Origin: Erinaceus europaeus
Lineage: Eukaryota; Chordata; Mammalia; Eulipotyphla; Erinaceidae
Direction of reading: 5' to 3'
DNA length: 64,000 nucleotides
NCBI RefSeq assembly: GCF_950295315.1
Contig: NC_080168.1
Location: 73,636,553-73,700,552, forward strand
Numbering within the stretch: the first letter of the stretch is position 1; each line of letters begins with the position of its first letter. The position numbers and the translations under genes are program-made. Under the pieces are notes generated by a model that had not been told where the DNA came from, did no database searches, and saw only the letters and a program-made list of their open reading frames with translations. Shown here in pieces: positions 21,150 to 31,339 of the stretch.

Positions 21150-21362
21150 GATTTATTTTTCTTTCTTCATTTAAAATTTTTTTTACTTACTGGACAGACA
21201 GAGAAATTGTGGGGGATGAGGAAATAAGGAGAGATAAAAATACCTGTAGTACTGCTTCACTGCTTTCGAAGCTTTCCCTTGGTAAGTGGGAACTGGGGGC
21301 TTGAACTGAGGTCCAGGTATATGGTAATTTGTCAATTCAATTGGGTGTGCCACTTTCAGGCC
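21150..21362 (-). mobile_element. SINE-B, minus
   Basis: TACTTACTGGACAGACAGAG, GCTTCACTGCTTTCGAAGC, TTGAACTGAGGTCC and GGGTGTGCCACTTTCAGG are in reverse order. Confidence 0.8.
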
Positions 21363-21434
21363 ACTTGGGTTGATTTCTTTTTAGTTCTCTCTGTTTGACT
21401 TGCAGTTAACTATCTTCTTTGTGTCTTCACATGC

Positions 21435-21612
21435 TCTTAAAAAAGTTTTATTTATTAATGAGAGGGAGGGAGGGAAGTAGGGAAGGAGGGAGAATGGAGA
21501 AAGAGAGTGAGAATGAACTCAAACATCACTTGGGCACATGGGATGCCAGGAATTGAACTCAGGGCTTCGTGCTTGAGAGTACAATGCTTTATCCACTGCA
21601 CCACCTCCCAAA
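21435..21612 (-). mobile_element. SINE-D, minus
   Basis: GTTTTATTTATTAATGAGAGG, a purine tract, GGGCACATGGGATGCCAGG, a B-box-like TTGAACTCAGG and ATCCACTGCACCACC. A full-length version of the family at 3010-3150. Confidence 0.65.
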
Positions 21613-21650
21613 TATTTTACTTTGTTATTTGCTTATCCATGGTCTAATTC

Positions 21651-22153
21651 ATAGAGGAAAGTCAGAACAAATGATGAGACCTTTCTTTCATTAACTACTT
21701 TTCAAAACTAAGTTGATCCCTTACATTCTCCAGTGGTGATTAATGAAGTACCATATTTGGTTAACTCTGTAGTTAGTGCTGTAGTCTTGAGCAATCTTCT
21801 CATTTCCATTTTCAGAAATTCAGTCCTGCTTTCATGCTCTGCTCTGTGTGATGAAGTTCTTGCCTCTGCTTGCTGAATAGTAATCCGGTACCTGCCTCTG
21901 CTTTGTCCCATCTCTTTACTCAGTGGGTACTAAGATTATCTTGAAATCTCGACTTCAGTGGCCGTTCTCATACATCTTCCCTCAAGACCCTTGTCCCTGT
22001 AGTGTAATTGCCGTATAGCAGCTTGTAACTAATATTCAAATTTCTTAAGTAGCGCAGGTTGCCTTCCAGAATGGCTGCACAAGCCTAAGTTCTCATGGAA
22101 ATGATTTACTAACATGTGTAGTTCAGCTTAATGGGAGAAGAAATACCTTAGTA
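21651..22153. other. Unique sequence left of the provirus
   Basis: No repeat or coding signal recognised with confidence. Confidence 0.4.
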
Positions 22154-22565
22154 TGTCGCTTGCAGTGATGGGATACAGAAAAAGGAGGTTTGGAGCAGAA
22201 AGGGAACAAAATCCTTTATTTGTGCTGGCACCTCAGAGTTGGGTGAGAAAGCAGCAGTTTGGGCCACGTGGAGGTAGCAAAAATGGCCGCCTTGTGCAGC
22301 AACCTTCCCTGCATCTAATCACCGAAGTGAAAGGTGGGCAAGAGAGGGAGGGGCGGAAGAAGGGCTTTTATGGGAATAGCTCTCGTGAGAATGGGAAGGG
22401 GGAGGAGTACCCAAAGCACTCCAACTATCGCGGGGAATTCACAATGCCCTGAGGGCACAACATGGTGGAACAGGTGTCCAAGAATGTCCCAACTCTCATG
22501 GGAACTAGCAATAGCCTGAGGGGACAACATGGCAGATGTGACTGCATCTGCACAATTTCCCAGCA
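22154..22565 (-). mobile_element. 3' LTR of the provirus
   Basis: On minus it starts TGCTGGGAAATTG next to the polypurine tract and ends GCGACA. It has a TATA-like CATAAAAGCCC (plus 22365-22375) and an AATAAAG polyadenylation signal (plus about 22213-22219). It matches the plus-strand LTR at 37006-37495 along its length. Confidence 0.9.
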
Positions 22566-22566
22566 T

Positions 22567-22581
22567 CTCCCCCTTTCTTTA
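22567..22581 (-). other. Retroviral polypurine tract
   Basis: The minus strand reads AAAGAAAGGGGGAGA immediately before the TG of the LTR. This is the position and composition expected for the plus-strand primer site, and it fixes the internal edge of the LTR. Confidence 0.85.
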
Positions 22582-22849
22582 TATCTAATGGCCACAGTAT
22601 AGGAAATTTAGAGTGGAGCAGGCTTAAGTGTTTTTAAGGAATGCCATGCTCAGGTGGGAAGATGTAGGATGCTTTTGTGGGGGAGGGAAGACTTACATGG
22701 CCACCAAACTTGTGAGATTTATGTGTCCCCCCTGTGCTCAACCCCTCTGTAGATAGACAGACTTATCTGGAGGGACTCATCTCATAGGTTAAGCTCTGCC
22801 AGGCTCCACCATCTCCTCACAATTTTTCTACATCTTTCCCTATCTTTCT

Positions 22850-23450
22850 ATCTCGTCATTGCATTAAGAGGGTCAATGTCTGTAAAAGACTCCATCTGTG
22901 ACAGAGGAATAGTATTGTAGGGGTGAGCAGAAACCTTTTGGGCATAAACCTGAATGATATAACAAAACAGGAAGGGACAAGTAGGGGAGCAGTAAGAGCC
23001 AGTGTGATGTCAAGGGAAGGCTTGGTGCGCAAAGGAACGTTCCCTGTCTCTGGGGGGGGCAAGAGTTCGTAATGAGGGGGCATTTACTGCCTCAAAGGGC
23101 AGGACCTGTAGGCAGGATGGCATGGCTCACCAAGCGGAGGGGCTATTTGGCATTGTATAGTCCTCAAGGCAACAGTCTGCAAAGTCTATGAACTACTCAG
23201 GGTCAGTCTTTGAAAACCCAGCAGCGTGAAGGGAAGGAAGCTGCTGTAAAATCATGTAAAGTGCCCAAAGTGTAAACCAGCAAGTCCAATAGAAGTGTCA
23301 TTCCAACTAGGGGGAGAAATGGCAGGGGATGAAATGCTGCATGAGGAAGGTCAGCCGCTGGAATTCTGCTTTTCTGTAGAGAGTGAATTGGAACCGCCAA
23401 AACATTGACAGACAAAGCAGAAGCAGGAAGGGCAGACAGGCAGTAAAAAA
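22850..23450 (-). pseudogene. Possible env transmembrane remnant
   Basis: Lies where env should be, between pol and the 3' LTR. On minus, the stretch ending at 23203 holds VNVLAVPIHSLQ and, after it, a hydrophobic run beginning FLPLVGMTLLL; a second hydrophobic run falls near 23000. The composition suggests pieces of a TM subunit, but frames are broken and order is unclear. It could also be unrelated 3' sequence. No surface-subunit sequence was recognised. Confidence 0.3.
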
Positions 23451-23679
23451 ATTCTGTCCTTGGAGTCTGTGAATCAGGTTCTTCAAATCACGTCAGGTGA
23501 CATCTAGGGTTTCGGGGGGTGTGCCACTTTAGTCATGCCATCTAGTGGGTGATGTCAGGGTGTGCAGGGGTCCAGATGGTTTTTCCCGGGATTCCTGTGA
23601 AAGAAACACAAACAATCTGCTTCTTGTGGTTAGAAGGGCATCTGATTTAAATTTTTTATAGAAGAAGAGGTTTGGTGCC

Positions 23680-23905
23680 TTAGCCAACTGAGTATTGGGG
23701 GATGAATCTTCCCTATTTATTTATTATTGTTATATTATTATTATTATATATTTTATTTTATTATTATTATTATTTTAATTGAGCATAGGCGTTTGGCAGG
23801 CCTTCCCAACAGCCATTTGTCTTTGGGGGTAGTAAGAGGTGTCCATGGCATAGGTGATGTTATAAAGGGAAATATCTTTAAATTGTTGGCTGACAAAGGC
23901 AGGCC
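23680..23905 (-). pseudogene. Second, diverged integrase segment
   Basis: Homologous at nucleotide level to the integrase end at 25290-25470. Both share AATTTAAAGAT and similar sequence through the region encoding the catalytic glutamate. The same CAATACTC/CAATATCC-like boundary follows. It is broken by stops and by an ATT-repeat expansion (23712-23780). It lies downstream of the complete integrase, where a second copy is not expected. Confidence 0.6.
23712..23780. repeat. (TTA)n microsatellite
   Basis: About 65 nt of imperfect TTA/TATTA units inside the second integrase-like segment. Confidence 0.85.
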
Positions 23906-23940
23906 TATAGCGGCAAGACGAGATACATCATTTAAGTGTA

Positions 23941-24860
23941 GAAGAATATGTGAATGTTGTTAATTTACATAAGTTGTATATGGATGAACTTTTTATAGTT
24001 TAATACCTTACCATGTGAACAGATGATTCTTCATGTGAAGGCTTGATATCTATAATCACTTATTTGTGAAAAAAAATAAAACTTGTAACAAGTTAGAGGT
24101 TTATTATAATTGATAGCTCGATGATTATAATTGGTGTAAGTGTCTATTATTTTGTTTAAGGTCATCTAATGTGACCTCTTGTAGCAGTCTCTACAGCAGG
24201 ATCTTCACACCAATTTTAGTTCAAATATATATTTTGATTTTTTAACTATTTTTACTTTGGACTATAAACAGACTCAGGTTACTTAGAGAGTTAACACATG
24301 TTAGTGACAATGGTTTTAACATTTACAGTGCCAGATTGATGCCAGATCTGTTGTGGATTAATTTCCACAAGATAGCTTACAGGGCACTTTTGGGGGCCCT
24401 CCAAAAGTGCCCTGTATAGAGAATTTGTATTTTAGTTTTGAGGATTTATTGTCACATTAAATATTTAGACTTTACCTTAAATAGTTACTTTTAGCAAATT
24501 AATTTTACCTTGTCTGGTAATAATGTAGCTTCAAGGTTACACTTTTAACCATTAATGTTTACCAAACTTGAAACATACCGATAAACATTTAGTTATAACA
24601 CACTGGAGGAGAAAAAACTTTTGTTATGAAAACATATCATTTTAAAAACAAATTTAGATCCATCTTTACTCACACAGTTTAAGACTAAGCACTTATACAT
24701 ATATATCAAGACTTATATATAAAAATCAAAAGAGAAAAAAATTTTTGGATTGTTTCTGGATGTCTCCAGAAACTTTGGCTGTGTCCAGCATTTTTATATA
24801 AAGTCAATTAAGTTTTAGAGTACTCTGAGCAGATGGGTCATACAAAAATTTTTGGTCATT
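23941..24860 (-). other. AT-rich provirus section with no recognised gene
   Basis: Between the end of pol and the integrase-like duplicate. It is AT-rich with no conserved env or pol motif. It contains the perfect hairpin at 24378-24416. Confidence 0.45.
24378..24416. repeat. Perfect 16-bp inverted repeat with 7-nt loop
   Basis: Left arm TACAGGGCACTTTTGG (24378-24393), loop GGGCCCT and right arm CCAAAAGTGCCCTGTA (24401-24416). Pairing is perfect over 16 bp. It lies in the non-coding 3' part of the provirus. Confidence 0.95.
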
Positions 24861-24869
24861 CAACACACT

Positions 24870-25336
24870 CACTCACAAAACACAACTGGCCAGTTATAAC
24901 ATAAGACATCCAGAGAAGGGGTAGGAGAGAGGGCTCTGTGAGCCAGATTTTCCAGATTCCGCCATGTTGTATTATGGATCCTGGGATGCATCCTGCATCT
25001 AGTCCTCTTGTAGTATTTCTTGTTCTTCAGGGATAGCAGCGCCATCATGCGGGTATTGTCGGACATGGCGGGCAGGAACCCAGACAGGTTTGGAGTAATG
25101 CTGTTGAAAAACATATGTGAAACCTCTCCCCATGGTCAATAGGGGGTCAGGCCCTTTCCAGATATTATCGAGTGGGTCTTTCCATTTGACCTTAATAGCT
25201 GGGAGGGTGGATGGTATTTGCCAATGAAGAATAATAGGAGGTAGATCCGAGTTATTGTAAATATTAAACAGATTTAATGTAGTTAAGGCTTTTGCTAGCT
25301 GGATATTGGGGGGTACATTCCTCCTTTATCTTTATT
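24870..25336 (-). pseudogene. Integrase C-terminal domain region
   Basis: Translated on minus, the region around 25070-25200 reads KWKDPLDNIWKGPDPLL and, further on, VWVPARHVRQ. This is the usual C-terminal domain pattern (tryptophan-rich, then WxPxRxV). It is separated from the main integrase frame by a frameshift near 25337. Confidence 0.75.
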
Positions 25337-26371
25337 TTATTGAGCCTTAAGGGTTTGATGGGCCCTCTCAACAATGCCTTGTCCCTGTGGATTATAGGGA
25401 ATGCCTGTGGTATGAGTAATGTTCCAGAGGGAACAAAAATCTTTAAATTGTTTGCCAGTAAACATATTCCCATTGTCAGTTTTCAGTTGAAGAGGTAAGC
25501 ACATTACAGCAAAACAGGAGAGCACCTGGCTTATAAGCTTTTTAGAGCTTTCTCCCATCTGAGCTGTCACCCACATAAATTTAGAAAAGGTATCAATTGA
25601 GACAAACACATATTTTTGTTTGCCAAAGTTTGGTATGTGGGTGACATCGATTTGCCAAAGAGCATTGGCTTTTAAGCCTCGGGGGTTAACCCCAAGAGTT
25701 TGAATAGCAGGTGTTTTTATGAGACTTGCACAGGAAGAACATGTAGCAAGGATATGTTTCAACTGTGGTAAAGGAACATCAGGAAATTGAGCTCCAAGGC
25801 CTTTAAGATTAACATGGGTTAGGGAATGAAAGTCAGCAGGATCAGAAACAGAGACTAGGAGAGTTTCTGTGGAGGCAAGGTGGTCAGCTGCAGCATTCCC
25901 TTCAGACAGGGAACCAGGAAGAGGGCTGTGGGAACAAAGGTGTTTAACATACAGTGGTTGGGTTTGAGAACAGAGCATAGAGGCAATTTGAATCAAGAGA
26001 GGGCAAAGTGGGTTGTCATCAATTTTCAAATAAGAACAAGCAAGCCATGGAAGTACGTTAACAGTATACACATTGTCAGAAAAAAGGTTGAAGGATTCTG
26101 GTACAGCTTTTAATGCAATAAAAACAGCATAAAGTTCTTTGTACTGAGGGGAATTATCAGGAAGCTCAGTAAAGAGAGGTTTAGGGGATTGTTTGTCTGG
26201 GTAATATATAAGAGCAGCAGCTCCCTTTATTCCACCATCAGTGAAGACTGTAGGAGCAGAGGGGATCAGATCTCGAGAAAAAAGTTTAGGTACTAGTAGA
26301 GGCAAAAGAGGTAAAGAAGCTATCAATTTATTAGAAGGAAAATGATTATCTATTTGTCCTGGAAACCCCAC
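25337..26371 (-). pseudogene. pol: pol: RNase H and integrase catalytic region
   Basis: A 344-codon open stretch. RNase H comes first: FTDGG (about residue 43), ELYAV, FSDN and AADHLA supply the four acidic catalytic positions. The integrase zinc-binding module follows, with HSLTH and CSSC (HHCC complete). The catalytic core has IDVTH, KTDNG and a glutamate in GQGIVERAH. The last two catalytic acids are 35 residues apart, as in the family. The function would be removal of template RNA and insertion of viral DNA. It ends at a stop just after the catalytic glutamate. The C-terminal domain continues in another frame, so it is defective. Confidence 0.88.
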
Positions 26372-26376
26372 GAAGC

Positions 26377-26921
26377 TTATGGCAAAACAGGAATGATGGT
26401 GTATGAGCCACTCTGTAACTGTGAGAGAAAAGGAAGAATAATTAAATCCGGTTCTTTCCCTAAGACCTGCACAGACCTGTTTCTTCCTTGGCGAACCATG
26501 AATGGTAACGCGTCTATCTCAGTGAGGGGTCTTGGAGCTCCGCCTACTGGTGTGTGAAGCCACTCAGGAGCTCCATAGTTCTGCCACAGTGCCCCCACTA
26601 CTGTGGGGGTGGAGTTAAAGATTATAAGGTTTACCAGAGAGGAGGGGGAGAATCGAACAAGATGCATGTCCTGGAGGGCCTGGTTAACCCTTTCCAGTGC
26701 CAAGGAGGCCTCAGGAGTTAACATACGTTTTGAGGAGTCTGTTTGTTTCCTTTTAACAGGTCAAACAGTGGTTGAAGGCAGCTAGTAGACAGATAAAGAT
26801 ACTGCCTAACCCAATTTAAATTTCCAAGAAAACTTTGTAAAGAAGTAAGAGTAAGGTTAGAAGGAAAAGTAACACTAGGTTTTAAGGGATGAATTTGCAT
26901 TAGAGAAATCTCTGAACACAA
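26377..26921 (-). pseudogene. pol: pol: RT thumb and connection, frameshifted
   Basis: Two overlapping open stretches in different frames (26718-26921 and 26377-26724). The first has LGNLNWVRQYL, a common thumb pattern of class II RTs. The second begins with LTPEASLALERVNQAL, the usual connection start. At least one frameshift joins them and another separates them from RNase H. Confidence 0.8.
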
Positions 26922-26959
26922 GAAAGATATTGGAGGAATTAGCTGTATCTTCTCAGGAG

Positions 26960-27575
26960 CTACATAAGGCTGCTTTTCTTTAAGGCAGGAATGAGAAAAT
27001 CATGTAAGGCACAGAGATCTGTATCTAATTCTCTCCATATTAAGACATCATCCATGTAGTGATAAACATTAAGGCCCTTATGAATATATGGAAAAAGGGC
27101 AGATTTAACAGCCTCTTGACAAATTGTATGACTATTGGACATGCCCTGGGGTAGTACCACCCATTCAAATCTATTGGCAGGGCTGGCGTTATTAATAGAA
27201 GGAACAGAGAAGACAAAATGTTTACAGTCTTGCGGATGCAAGGGAATAGAGAAAAAGCAATCTTGTATATCAATAGCTGTGATTGGAATTCCCATGGGAA
27301 TTGCAGAAGGAAGAGTCAAACCCCTTTGGGGGGAGCCCCAGACCTGCATGGTTTTATTTACTACACGGAGATCTTGGAGGAGGCGCCATTTTCCTGAGCG
27401 CTTTTTAATCACAAAGACAGGTACTCCATGGGCTTCTGGAATGATGAATGTGTCCCAAGGACAACTGCTCTTGGATGAGCTTTTTAAAATTTCTAGCTTA
27501 TCCCTAGGCAAAGGCCACTGTTCCACCCAGAGAGGCTCATTAGAAAGCCAGTCCAAACAGGGAGTTTGGTTATGA
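26960..27575 (-). pseudogene. pol: pol: reverse transcriptase fingers and palm
   Basis: Contains GKWRLLQDLRVVN, LPQGMSNSHTICQ and the catalytic YMDD, in the order expected for a retroviral RT. The TAIDIQDCFF segment supplies the first catalytic aspartate. The LPQGM-NS-TICQ form and YMDD are typical of betaretrovirus-like RTs. It ends in a stop soon after the palm. It starts about 200 nt downstream of protease, in a different frame, as expected for the pro-pol frameshift layout. Confidence 0.9.
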
Positions 27576-27599
27576 ACAGTGGCAGTTAGTATTGGGGGT

Positions 27600-27975
27600 G
27601 CTGATTAGATCTATTCTCACAGGAGCAGGTGTTACGCTCTGCAGAGGCATCTGTGGATATCCTAACATAAAAACATTCCAGAAGATCCCTGCCCAGTAGG
27701 TTGGTGCTAATATCAGGTACCAACGGGTGGAAGTGTCCAGTAGTCCCTTCAGAGTCTTCCCACATAAGCGAATCTCATGTGAGAAAGGATTGGGTCAACC
27801 CTCCAACTCCGTGTAAATGGGGTCCTGGGAGGAGTTCCCAATTCTGGGGAACTTCTTGCCTTAAAATCATTTTTTCTGCCCCCATGTCAATCAAACATTT
27901 AAAAGGAATATTTCCAATCCTTACTGTCATAGTAGGGTGACCTCGTTCTAAAACAGGAGTGGTCCACAAAATCTC
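27600..27975 (-). pseudogene. pro: Retroviral aspartic protease remnant
   Basis: On minus, [10 protein letters not shown] lies where the family has its catalytic L-(I/L)-D-T-G-A motif. The aspartate is kept but the threonine has become methionine. The C-terminal LLGRDLL motif of retroviral proteases is visible around 27690. The reading is continuous from the second zinc knuckle. The altered active-site loop would probably impair activity. Confidence 0.75.
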
Positions 27976-28509
27976 GGGCCCTGAATTTGTACCATTCAGG
28001 GACGTGCCATCTTTATGAAACTTGGACCAACAATCTCTCTTCCAATGAAAACCTTTCTGACATCTAGGACAAGGTGTTCATGGCCTTTGGCTCCCTGACT
28101 GGAGGCGTGGTTGTCCTGACTGGAAGTGTGGTTGCCCTGACTGGAGGCATGGTTGCCCTGACTGGAGGCGTGGTTGCCCTGACTGGAGGTGTGGTTGCCC
28201 TGACTGGAGGTGTGGTTGCCCTGACTGGAGGCGTGGTTGCCCTGGCTGGAGGCGTGGTTGCCCTGACTGGAGATGTGGTTGCCCTGACTGGAGGCGTGGT
28301 CACGGTTTATCTGGACATTGGTTATGTCAATGCCCTTGTTGACCACACTGAAAGCAGGCCCCGTTTTGATTATGTGGGGTAACTGCATAAGCTTGTGTCA
28401 TAATGGGTGCCCCATAAGAGCCTGGTCTAAGTTCCTGTGTCGCTAAAATCCAATTATCTGGGTGTTGGTGTTTAAGACTAAGCCATGCCTGACAGAATTG
28501 TGGAATCAT
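27976..28509 (-). pseudogene. gag: gag nucleocapsid with heptad-repeat expansion
   Basis: Two CCHC zinc knuckles lie in one frame on minus: the first in ACFQCGQQGH near 28330-28350, the second [14 protein letters not shown] at 28030-28071. Between them are about ten or eleven 21-bp repeats encoding a Q-S-G-Q-P-R/H-L heptad. TGA codons interrupt the first knuckle and the segment just after it. Upstream is the capsid-spacer region (IPQFCQAWLSLKHQ). Confidence 0.8.
28086..28310. repeat. 21-bp minisatellite inside gag
   Basis: The plus-strand unit is GGTTGCCCTGACTGGAGGCGT, repeated about ten to eleven times with one or two substitutions per unit. The length is a multiple of three, so all three frames on minus stay open through it. 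Confidence 0.95.
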
Positions 28510-29317
28510 GCCATCCCAGACAATAGAACGCAGGAGGAGAGAGCGGACTTCAGGATTATAAATCTAAGGTTGACCGCACCCTGGCAATGAAGTTAGCTAA
28601 GGATTCATTGGTTTCTTGGTGAAGGGAGTTAATGGGGACTGAGGCCTCTCCTGTGGATGGGATTAACCTCTCCCATGTTTGTGTTACGCAGATGCATACC
28701 TGTTCAAAATAACCGACTGGAAACTTGGCTTCTGCCTGCCGAATTCCAGTTTCAAACTCTCCTGCTCTAAACAGTGCATCAAAATTCCATTCTAGCTGTT
28801 TCTGACTATTTTTCTGGGGTTGTTTTGAGCATTCATCATGAAAACATGCCTCCCATTGCAGGTAGAGGGGGTCTGGGAGTTCAGCAAGAGCTAAGTCCCT
28901 CCAATCTTGGGGGGTATTAAGGTGCTGGAAAAAGCTTCGTAAAATGGACTTGGTCCATGGGGAAGGAATTCCATCCTCCTTCACTGCCTGTCTGAGTTCT
29001 CTCAGTACTTTGGAGGAGTATGGATGCCACTCCTGAGGGTTTTGTTTATTGGGGGCCACATGTACCAGGAAGGTGTGGACTTGGTTTGATGATGAGGTAT
29101 CAGCAGGGAAAGGAGTCACGGAAGTGGAAACCGCTGGAGGAGCAGCTGCCGAAAAAACCGAACACATGTCTGCCAAAACAACTCTCGAGGAAAAATGCAG
29201 AAGGCCTAGGGTGGTTAAGTGCTGAGAACATCTCCTTTAACTCTTGTATCTCAGCCTCAGTGTCTCTTAATGACAAGATATTCTCATGAATTTTGTGTTC
29301 TTCACTAAACTGAAAGG
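28510..29317 (-). pseudogene. gag: gag capsid region, 5'-truncated
   Basis: A 206-codon open stretch (28556-29176) and its upstream continuation to about 29310. It includes PLYLQWEACFHDECS and, near the end, SLHQETNESLANFIARV, which matches the major homology region pattern (Q, E and F/R positions). A frameshift near 28557 separates it from the capsid end and nucleocapsid. Matrix and the gag start are missing because the provirus stops at the SINE cluster. Confidence 0.85.
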
Positions 29318-29979
29318 CTTTTCTTTTTTTTCTTTTTTGCCTCCAGGGTTATATCATTGGGGCTTGGTACCTACACTATGAATCTGCTGCACCTGGAGGC
29401 CATCTTTTTTTCATTATTGTTGCTGTTGTTGTTGTTGGATAGGAAAGAGAGAAATTGGGGGTTGGGCGGTAGTGCAGTGGGTTAAGCACACATGGTGCAA
29501 AGCGCAAGGACCAGCATAAGGATCCTGGTTTGAGCCCTCGGCTCCCTACCTGCAGGGGAGTCGCTTCACAGGCGTTGAAGCAGGTCTGCAGGTGTCTGTC
29601 TTTCCCCCTCTCTGTCTTCCCCTCCTCTCTCCATTTCTCTCTGTCCTATCCAACAAAGAACAACATCAACAATGGCAATAATAACCACATCGAGGCTACA
29701 ACAACAAGGGCAACAAAAGGGGGAAAAATGGCCTCCAGGAGCGGTGGATTCATGGTGCAGGCACCGAGTCCAGCAATAACCCTGGAGAAAAAAAAAAGGA
29801 AGGAGAGAAATTGAGAAAAGAGAGTAAGACAGAGAGGGGGACAGAAAAACACCTGTAGACCTGCCTCACCTAGTGTTAAGCAACCTCCTTGCAGGTGGGG
29901 CTTGAACCTGGATCATTGCATGGGTCCTTGCACTTCATACTATATGCACTTAACCTGTTGTGGCACCACCCGACTCCCT
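29318..29979 (-). mobile_element. SINE-A with extra module, minus, interrupted
   Basis: The tail and extra module run 29318-29457 and the rest of body and head run 29814-29979 (ending CCACCCGACTCCC). A plus-strand SINE-A sits between. Confidence 0.88.
29458..29797 (+). mobile_element. SINE-A with extra module, nested
   Basis: Full length, from GGGGTTGGGCGGTAGTGC to CCCTGGAGAAAAAA. The 16-bp TSD has one mismatch: GGAAAGAGAGAAATTG (29442-29457) and GGAAGGAGAGAAATTG (29798-29813). Confidence 0.93.
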
Positions 29980-31312
29980 TAAAGACATTTATTTTTTGTT
30001 GCTAGGTTTGCTGAGCTCTTTGTATATTTTGGTTATTAGTCTCTTGTCTAATAAATGGCATGTGAAGATCTCCCATTCTGTGAGGGGTCTCTTTGTGTGA
30101 CAGTTTCTTTGGCTGTGCAGAAGCTTTTCAATCTGATGTAGTCCTATTGGTTTGTTTCTGCTTTAGTCTTCCTTGCAATTGGGTTTATATCATCAAAGAT
30201 GTCCTTGAGGTTCAGGTGGGAAAGTGTTCCACCAATGTTTTCCTCTAAGTATTTGATAGTTTCTGGTCTAACATCTATGTCCTTGATCCATTTGGAGTTG
30301 ATTTTTGATTCTGGTGAGATAAAGTGGTTTAGTTTCATTCTTCTGCATGTTTCAAACCAGTTTTCCCAGCACCATTTATTGAAGAGAGTCTCCTTCCTCC
30401 ATTTAATACTTTGGGCCCCCTTATCAAAGCTTAGATGTCCATAGATGTGGGGGTTTAGTTCTGGGCTTTCAATTCTGTTCCACTGATCTGTGTGCCTATT
30501 TTTGTTCCAGTACCAGGCTATTTTGATGATGATAGCTTTATAATATACTTTGACATCTAGGAGTGTGATGTCTCCATTTCTGTTTCTTTCCCTCAAAATT
30601 GTTTTGGCAATTCTAGGTTTTTTCTGGTTCCAGATAAATGACTGTAGTTTTTGTTCCACCTTCCCCATATTTGGGAGCTACTCTCTTCCCTGATCCAGCT
30701 TTCTGGTCCTTTTTCCAGCCATGACATCATCTCCACAAACAATAACTTGGATCCATCTGCATGTCAGATTTCAGGCTCAGGGAAAAGGACAACTAGTATA
30801 GTCACGGGCCCTTTGGAATATAACTAAAATATGCCTACTAGCTATTTACAAAACAGAGACCCCCCTAACTCTTCATCTGCACTACTCTTGATTTTAGGTT
30901 AATGATTAGTCAACAAATTGTTTGGCTTTATATGTTAACTCTCTTTTAGCTACCAGGTTCCTGATGCCTAGCATGATGCCAACCAGACTTCCCTAGACAG
31001 ACTAACTTACCAATGTGTCCTGGAGCCCTGCTTCCCCAGAGTCCTACCCCACTAGGGAAAGAGAGAGAGAGGCTGGGATTATGGATCAACCTGTCAATGT
31101 TCATATTCAGTGGGGAAGAAGTTACAGAAACCAGACCTTCCACCTTCTACACCCCATAATGACCCTGGGTCCATACTGCCAGAGGGTTAAAGAATAGGAA
31201 TAGGAAAGCTGTCAGGGGAAGGATGGGATAGGGAGTTATGGTGGTGGGAATTGTGTGGAGTTATACCCCTCTTACCCTATGGTTTTGTCCATGTTTCCTT
31301 TTTATAAATAAT
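29980..31312 (+). mobile_element. L1 with inverted 5' segment (twin-priming type)
   Basis: 29980-30668 is L1 ORF2 in minus orientation; 30669-31312 is the long-type L1 3' UTR in plus orientation with a terminal A-rich stretch. An approximate duplication (AAAGACATTTATT at about 29981 and AAAGTCATTTCTT at about 31315) flanks the whole unit. One insertion with a 5' inversion therefore explains both parts. Confidence 0.8.
29985..30668 (-). pseudogene. L1 ORF2 fragment in the inverted segment
   Basis: On minus, 174 codons are open (30144-30668), including [36 protein letters not shown] and [19 protein letters not shown]. This is the post-RT part of ORF2, close in sequence to 60745-61425 of the L1 at 59212. 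Confidence 0.88.
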
Positions 31313-31339
31313 AAAAAGTCATTTCTTAAGAAAGCTCTT

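Larger units (their letters stand above)
21040..21650 (-). mobile_element. Ancient MaLR/MLT1-like LTR, minus, split by two SINEs
   Basis: CACAGCTTTTGGAGGCAGAAAGTC at about 21105 and GACTTGCAGTTAACTATC plus GTGTCTTCACATGC at 21400-21435 match, in reverse, the 3' half of the old mammalian LTR type seen on plus at 33804-34150. Family assignment is from memory. Confidence 0.5.
22154..29317 (-). mobile_element. Class II (betaretrovirus-like) endogenous provirus, 5'-truncated
   Basis: Read on the minus strand, from 29317 down to 22154. The order is gag (capsid, nucleocapsid with two zinc knuckles), protease, RT, RNase H, integrase, an AT-rich stretch, a possible env remnant, a polypurine tract and the 3' LTR. 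Motifs are class II-like: LPQGMSNS and YMDD in RT, and a two-knuckle nucleocapsid. The 5' LTR, primer-binding site and matrix coding are missing; the sequence stops where a SINE cluster begins at 29318. Several frameshifts and stops show it is defective. It is an old integrated copy, not an active virus. Confidence 0.9.

Noticed and set aside
27135..27575. 146-codon plus-strand frame across the RT region
   Set aside because: It is the opposite-strand shadow of the RT, whose motifs (YMDD, LPQGM) are on minus.
28086..28310. Regular 21-bp repeats as a CRISPR array
   Set aside because: Repeats are directly abutting with no spacers, lie inside a retroviral gag frame and the genome is mammalian.
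22154..29317. Possibility that the provirus is intact or infectious
   Set aside because: The 5' LTR, primer-binding site and matrix are missing, and gag and pol have multiple stops and frameshifts.
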